Source of the DNA: Ziziphus jujuba
Taxonomy: Eukaryota > Streptophyta > Magnoliopsida > Rosales > Rhamnaceae
Length of the DNA stretch: 64,000 nt
Direction of reading: 5' to 3'
NCBI RefSeq assembly: GCF_031755915.1
Contig: NC_083386.1
Location: forward strand, 7,874,001-7,938,000
A program made the position numbers and the translations under genes. This document shows positions 58,456 through 64,000 of the stretch, in pieces (the stretch's first letter is position 1; each line of letters begins with the position of its first letter). The notes under the pieces are model-generated. The model was not told where the DNA came from and searched no databases. It saw nothing but the letters and a program-made list of their open reading frames with translations.

Positions 58456-60464
58456 CTTCCTCTTTCTTCTTCTCGAACAAGTTGTAAATCGAATTGAAAA
58501 CTTACAAAAGAACACACGGATGAAGAAGAAGAAGAAGAGGAAAGTTTAAGATTTGGGATCTCTTACAAGGAAGCTTAGAGACAAAGGAATCACAGAGAAG
58601 AAGATTTTGATTTGGACATATACTATTCCAGGAAGAAATAGGGAAATTTCCAGAGGAGAATGACTTGGGTTTTATACAAAAATTAATGGGTTTTCCCTTT
58701 TTCTGCTAAACAGGGTTGGAATTTAGGAGATTTGACGGGGTTCTCTTTAGACTTCTTTGCAAGCGTCACCGAACTTTTGCCTTTATCCTTTTGGAGATAT
58801 TCCAAATAAAAATAAAAATAAATTATATAAAAAATAAATAAATAAATACTCTATCTTTTAATTAGAATTTTACTTATTTAATTGAATAACAGATTGGCTG
58901 ACTTAGGGTTTAAAAAACTTTGAAGCTAAGAATAGAAAATCAAATATCAAATCCAGTGTTAAATTAATTAAAATTTTTTAAACCATGAAACCAATCAATC
59001 TGAAAAAACTTCTGCATTATAAAAAATTTCTGAAAGGACAATATTTATGGAGAACTACATATCCGCCAATAATGATTACTTTGTTACCCTAAATAAATGG
59101 AAAGAAGTAAAAAGGAAATAAATTATATTTTTCATGCAAAACCGAATTGGATATTAAAGTTTTGAAATTATTTTAAGAGAATATATATAAAAATTTAAAA
59201 ATGTCACAATATTTTGTTAAAATAACAAATACATTTTGTTATAATAAATAAATGGAATAAAAAGAAAATGCAGTGGGTCTATAGATTTTTTAAAATTTTA
59301 TCTCTGTTTTTTGTTTAAAGAAAAATATTCAATTTTAGTAATTATTTAAATTTTCCCATTAATTTTGAAAAATATTTTATTTTTCTTTTTTACTTTTTTA
59401 GTACTTATTGCATTTGAAATCTCACAAGCATGTGAATTTGCACTTTGGCTCTCTTCTACTTAAGAGAATTTTGATTGAAAATGGGCCCAAAAAAAACCTA
59501 ATGGTGTAAACGAAACTGAACTTACAGGATAAAAATACCAAAATAAAAAAAATAAGAGATCAAAACTAAGTGTGCAAAATATATTAAAATAAGGGACCAC
59601 AACGTAAATAACTTTTTATTTTAATAATGATGTTAGTTTTATCAAAATATTTATAAAATTTATTTATTAAATAATGTATTCGATGATACAATAATATTTA
59701 ATTTGTTTATTTTTTAAATTTATTTATTTATTTAAATGTTTACTTTTTTATATTTAAATTATATGAATATATTGGTTAAAAATATTTTAATATATATCAT
59801 TTGATAAATAAATTTGATAAACATTACTCTATTTACACCTTAGTTTCTAACGTAGGAGGAAATTTTCAGCACGCTGGGTGTAATGGATTCTTTTTTCAAA
59901 TGTATTAAGATGGAGACTCAAACTTAGAATAATTATTTGAGAAAAATGTAAAGCCACCAGGGCAGTTATCTTGAAATGAGATAAAATACTCTCTTACCAT
60001 TATAATAAATTGTTTTTAAAAAGCGTGCATTTTTATGTCTTTCTTCATTTAAATCAGCAGAATAATATAAGCAATCAGATTCACATACTGCTCCATCAAG
60101 ATGCCAAAATTTGTATGATTTTCCTTTTTGTAATATAAGTTGGAGTACAGTGATAGCCCTTTCAAGGTATAAAGATATTCGAAGCATTACACCCTATCTG
60201 TCCCAATGGATCACCATTGCAGGAAAATAGAAATAGAGTTCACAGAGGTGAAGAGCTCACTTTATGTCCAGCAAAGTCCAATGCAAGCTTAGTTCTTGAG
60301 ACCTTCAACAGCTATTGATCGATAAGGATCAAGTCGAACCCACTAAACATGATAAAATCTGGGGCCGAATGATACTACATTGTTGCCAGAGAACAATTTA
60401 TCAAAAATACAATGACAAAGGACAGTTTGTTCAAAATCCAACTTACTTTCAAGGCTGCTAAAGA
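58456..60464. other. VPS60 5' UTR/promoter and intergenic DNA
   Basis: 58456 to about 58640 is probably VPS60 5' UTR with AAGAAG-type repeats. The rest is AT-rich without a recognised gene, down to the 3' UTR of the oxidoreductase gene (about 60190-60464). Confidence 0.5.
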
Positions 60465-63400
60465 TCAGAAATTTAATCCAAGTTGTTTCCTTGTTTTTCC
60501 CACAAACAAGTCACCAGATTTGATCAAGCCAGGCAACCATCCACAAATCGTCAGAAATGGAAGTTGAGCTAGACCATCTTTCCTCCCAAGTGAAATTATT
60601 GCCATATTTATACTGGTCTTATAGGTAACCATGCAGCTCTCTTTTCCTCCTGTTAACAACAGCTTCAAGTTTGTGACAGTTGTTTGAGCATGTCTCTGTG
60701 CCAAATACCCTTGTTTGATCTCCTGGTACATATTAATTGTAATTTGTTAATGGATGACAAGGTTTTCTCTCAAATATGCAGTGCAGTATCTTAAAACAGA
60801 GAAAATGGTAAAGAAATGAAGTAGTAATTTCGATCCAATTTATCAAAAGGCCAGATCATAGAAGGTTTTATCGTTACAGCCAACATGGCCTAGGTTGTGA
60901 CCTATTGAAAAGGTAAATCAATGGCAGCTAATATTTGAGTCTAATCTAGATCATGCTATGGTATCTTATAGAGAGGAGCTAGTTCCTGCAGTATGACTAG
61001 GAGACGAACAAAAGCTTTGCTTAGCATGTCAAAGTCCATATAGAACAAAGAGCTCAGGCCATGAAGAAAGACTTACGTTCAGCGAAGCAACCATACAAGT
61101 GTAAACAATGTTCAAAATATGCAACCACATAGTACAATCCCTCAAACTGATGAGAAAAACAAAATATCAACTATGCAGCTAACTCAACCTTAAAAATATT
61201 CAATTTCAGACAATTATGCTACTTCCAATATCTTTTGAGGGACTGAAACTAGACTTTATTAATTGTAAATTTGAACTTATTGAAATAGCACCAAGGTTAC
61301 AATTAAATGCCCTTCGAATAGTAATCTTTGTTATGATAAATACACATATTATTCTTGTCTAATACATATGCATGGAGAAAGAAACAATATGACATCATTA
61401 TATTTTATCTTGATGAGTGGCTATGGTGTAAAAGGCCATTAAACAATATGACATCATTATATTTTATCTTGATGAGTGGCTATGGTGTAAAAGGCCATTA
61501 CTATATGTTGTTTCCACTTAATGAGGGTTCTAAGAAATCTACAGATAACCCAAGGAATTTATGATTCCACTCTATCAATTTCTAAGGGTACAAGATGTAA
61601 ATGCATTCCAATTCTTTACTTCCATATTATAGTTACAACTTTTGTACGTACACACAGGCAACCATTGACACACGAAGGAAGAGAAATACACTTCTTACCC
61701 AGAATTGCATAACAAACCTTGAGCATGCCTCCACGTTATGCATACAACAACTATAACTTTTGAAAACACTACTAGTTGGCTCTCTTATGTAAGATAACCC
61801 AAGTCAGAACTCCAATTACTAGAAGAGATAATGTAACCAACCTCTATAAATGGTTATTGAACTCAATTTAACATGGAAGGACTAAGGAATAATACCCATT
61901 TACCAGATGGCAATATGTACATGTTTCAAGTTATAGATCCAATACTGTAATAAAAACAAAACAATTATAAAAAGTAATTTTATAGACACACTCTGGATGG
62001 ATGGACTTACCTTAATATCAGTGATATCTCCTATACCGAAGACATTTTTATGGCCCCTGACCCTCAAGTTCTCGTCAACCATCAACCTTCCATTTATATC
62101 CAGACTATCCTCTAGAACAGTCCCTCTAAGCCAAGATGAACCCATTGGTTTACCAGTACAATCAAAATGGCAATCAACTTTTATCGTTTCTCCAGCAGAG
62201 GTTTGAACAACACCGTCAGATATGTTACCCATATCGATCGACTGATCCAAAATCACTTCAACTTTCTTTGATGTCAACCAAGCCAGTGCCTTTTGGGAAG
62301 CCTTAAAACCAATAAATTCTAGCAATCTTGGCCCACGATGCACCAACACCACTTTCTTTTCTGGGAAGTCATATACAATTTCACCAGCGAGCTCCACACC
62401 AGTAGGACCCCCTCCCACAATCAAAATTGTATTAGCAGATTTTATCTCCTCTGACACTGCATGCGGATGATTTGATGCCCAAACGATCAAAGATTGTTAG
62501 AATGGCAAACAATACATAACAAGACGGAATAAAATGATAAATAATTAGTCCCAAGTATGTTCACCTGCCTGGTACTGACTAAGCCTCTCAGCTCTAGTTC
62601 TGGGAACAGAATTCACATGACCTGTAGCGATGACAAGATAGTCATAAGGAAGCGATTGACCATCTTCCGTCACCACGTCATTCTCTGTTATGTCAGTTGC
62701 AGAAGATGCCACAATCCGTGCATTGGGAAGATAATCAGAATGATTAATCGCTAATCTTTCAGCAAAAGATGGGTCCACCATTGACCTCAGGCTCCCCCAT
62801 GGGATCTCGAAATACTCCTTCCTGGTGTCATCCATTCATTCTCAACATTTAAGGAATAGAGGTACGAAACAGAATGGTAGAAAACCTTACAGACAAATAT
62901 CAGACAAAAATGACTATCAATCTTGAGGCTTCAACAATAATTTGGATCATAAAAGGAAAAAGTATTATTTCTGAAATCAGTTACAACCTTGTTCTATGCA
63001 ATCATTTTAGGGGAGACAGGGACAATAACAAGGAACATCCATAGAAGAATATCCAATTTTTGCAAGTTTTAGACAAAACTCCTCAAAAAAATGAACAGGA
63101 AAAAGGGGTGAAATGGCAAAGAACCATTCATTAATGAACCTTGATTTTCTTTCATTTCCATTTTGGTCTAGGAAAAGGAAATGGTAAATTGCTTTTTGTA
63201 ATCCCAACGGTTTATATTTGCTGAGATAACCAATTCTATGGTACCTCCAACCCCCAAGTGGCAGAGAGAATTTACTTGGAAGATCATGAATACTTTTAGC
63301 AAAGGCCTTAGAACTCAAAAGTCAATTAGAGACTAGCATTTTGGGGGGAAGCTCATACATTAATCATTACATATAGTATTAAGCCCCTTTATATTGATAA

Positions 63401-63762
63401 TGGTGACGAATTTGACATCAACATGCTCATAATAAGTTTTTCTTTTTTGCTCTGATATATGTTGGTTATTGATCCAAAAGTTTGAAACTTTGGGTCTATC
63501 CATATAACATTAGAAAAGAAATTCATGTAAGTCCCATATGTGAATTATTACATATGGCATTAGACATGAAATTCAAAGAGATATAAAGCTTCATAATAAT
63601 AAGGAAGAAAAAATGAAATAGAGAAGGGAATTTGCTGGCTTACTGATCAACAAGGACAACATCTGCACAAAATTGGAGAGAGCAAGCAACAAAAGCACCA
63701 CCAATTCCACCTCCAACGATGACCACCCTATTCTTCTGCACACCAGAATGTTCCATTTCCAT
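60465..63762 (-). CDS. AIFM2/FSP1-like FAD-dependent NAD(P)H oxidoreductase
   Basis: Four exons, 63762-63644, 62821-62565, 62456-62011 and 60722-60465, give 359 residues with consistent phases. It has an N-terminal FAD-binding dinucleotide fold (RVVIVGGGIGGAFVACSLQF, residues about 12-31). KEYFEIPWGSLRSMVDPSFA follows, then the ATG-type motif YDYLVIATGH. A second nucleotide fold is ILIVGGGPTGVELAGEI, and the FAD-closing motif is NVFGIGDITDI. The C-terminal exon reads QGYLAQRHA...LGRKDGLAQLP...GLIKSGDLFVGKTRKQLGL. It matches plant apoptosis-inducing factor homologues (At3g44190 type) across its whole length. Animal relatives reduce ubiquinone or vitamin K and suppress lipid peroxidation; the plant role is less certain. 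Intron 3 (60723-62010) holds a 59-base perfect tandem duplication. The first Met of MEMEHSG is taken as start; an in-frame upstream extension looks like UTR. Confidence 0.93.
61382..61499. repeat. Perfect 59-bp tandem duplication in an intron
   Basis: AAACAATATGACATCATTAT...AAAGGCCATT occurs twice head to tail (61382-61440 and 61441-61499) without a mismatch, so the duplication is very recent or is an assembly slip. Confidence 0.95.
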
Positions 63763-64000
63763 ACCCAATTTCCTCTTAATCAATCCAAAAAAAAAGGGTT
63801 TGGAAATTGGAACCCACCCCCACGAAGTGACAAAGTAAAAAAAAAGGGCTGCAGAAACCTTTTTTTTGTTCTGTCTTACTTCCTTCGTGGGATTATTTGC
63901 TCTCTGCGTTCTGGTGGAAGATGGACGAAACACCAAAGAGAGGTTTGTGGGTGTCAAAAAAAACAAAAGTGTGGGAATTTTGCTCTATGTACAAAATCTG
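63763..64000. other. 5' UTR and promoter side of the AIFM2-like gene
   Basis: DNA upstream of the start codon on the minus strand. No clear TATA box can be picked. Confidence 0.4.

Overview
This window is nuclear DNA of a flowering plant, most likely a eudicot. It is AT-rich, its genes have spliceable GT-AG exons, and it carries plant-specific families (NAC, ATL-type RING-H2, WAT1/MtN21, Alfin-like, UGT), plant LTR/TRIM/MULE elements and a plant-type U3 snoRNA promoter. I could not fix the species. All exon models are my own reading from family similarity and splice signals.

Layout. 1-2319: 3' part of a decayed WAT1-like transporter gene (+) with a tiny TRIM retroelement in an intron. 3862-7132: solo LTR with a 5-bp target duplication and a second TRIM nested in it. 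7755-10999: first copy (A) of a local segmental duplication, holding a NAC C-terminal remnant and an intact RING-H2 (ATL) gene. 11000-23852: a giant Mutator-like element (MULE) with terminal inverted repeats and a 9-bp target duplication. It carries a broken MuDR transposase, a palindromic tandem array, fragments of host genes (ADP/ATP carrier, Alfin-like, DEG2 protease) and a nested solo LTR. 23853-26675: copy A continues with a decayed DnaJ gene lacking exon 1. 26696-27390: MAPKKK and UGT gene fragments. 28117-32760: a young, internally deleted Copia element inserted next to the poly(A) tail of a LINE remnant. 33280-41732: copy B of the duplication, with an intact NAC gene, a broken RING-H2 gene and an intact six-exon DnaJ gene. 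43494-46773: a bZIP gene (-). 49370-50360: decayed partial copy of VPS60. 52521-52813: U3 snoRNA gene with a Pol III-type USE/TATA promoter. 54404-58455: intact VPS60/CHMP5 ESCRT gene (-). 60465-63762: AIFM2/FSP1-like FAD oxidoreductase gene (-).

The main story is duplication followed by reciprocal loss. In the NAC-RING-DnaJ block, copy A kept only RING-H2 and copy B kept NAC and DnaJ, so each ancestral gene survives once. Copy B also preserves the empty site of the giant MULE, which places that insertion in copy A. A second local duplication left a VPS60 stub and flanks the U3 gene. No operon-like cooperation is expected; the intact genes have unrelated jobs (transcription, ubiquitin ligation, chaperone, vesicle sorting, redox).
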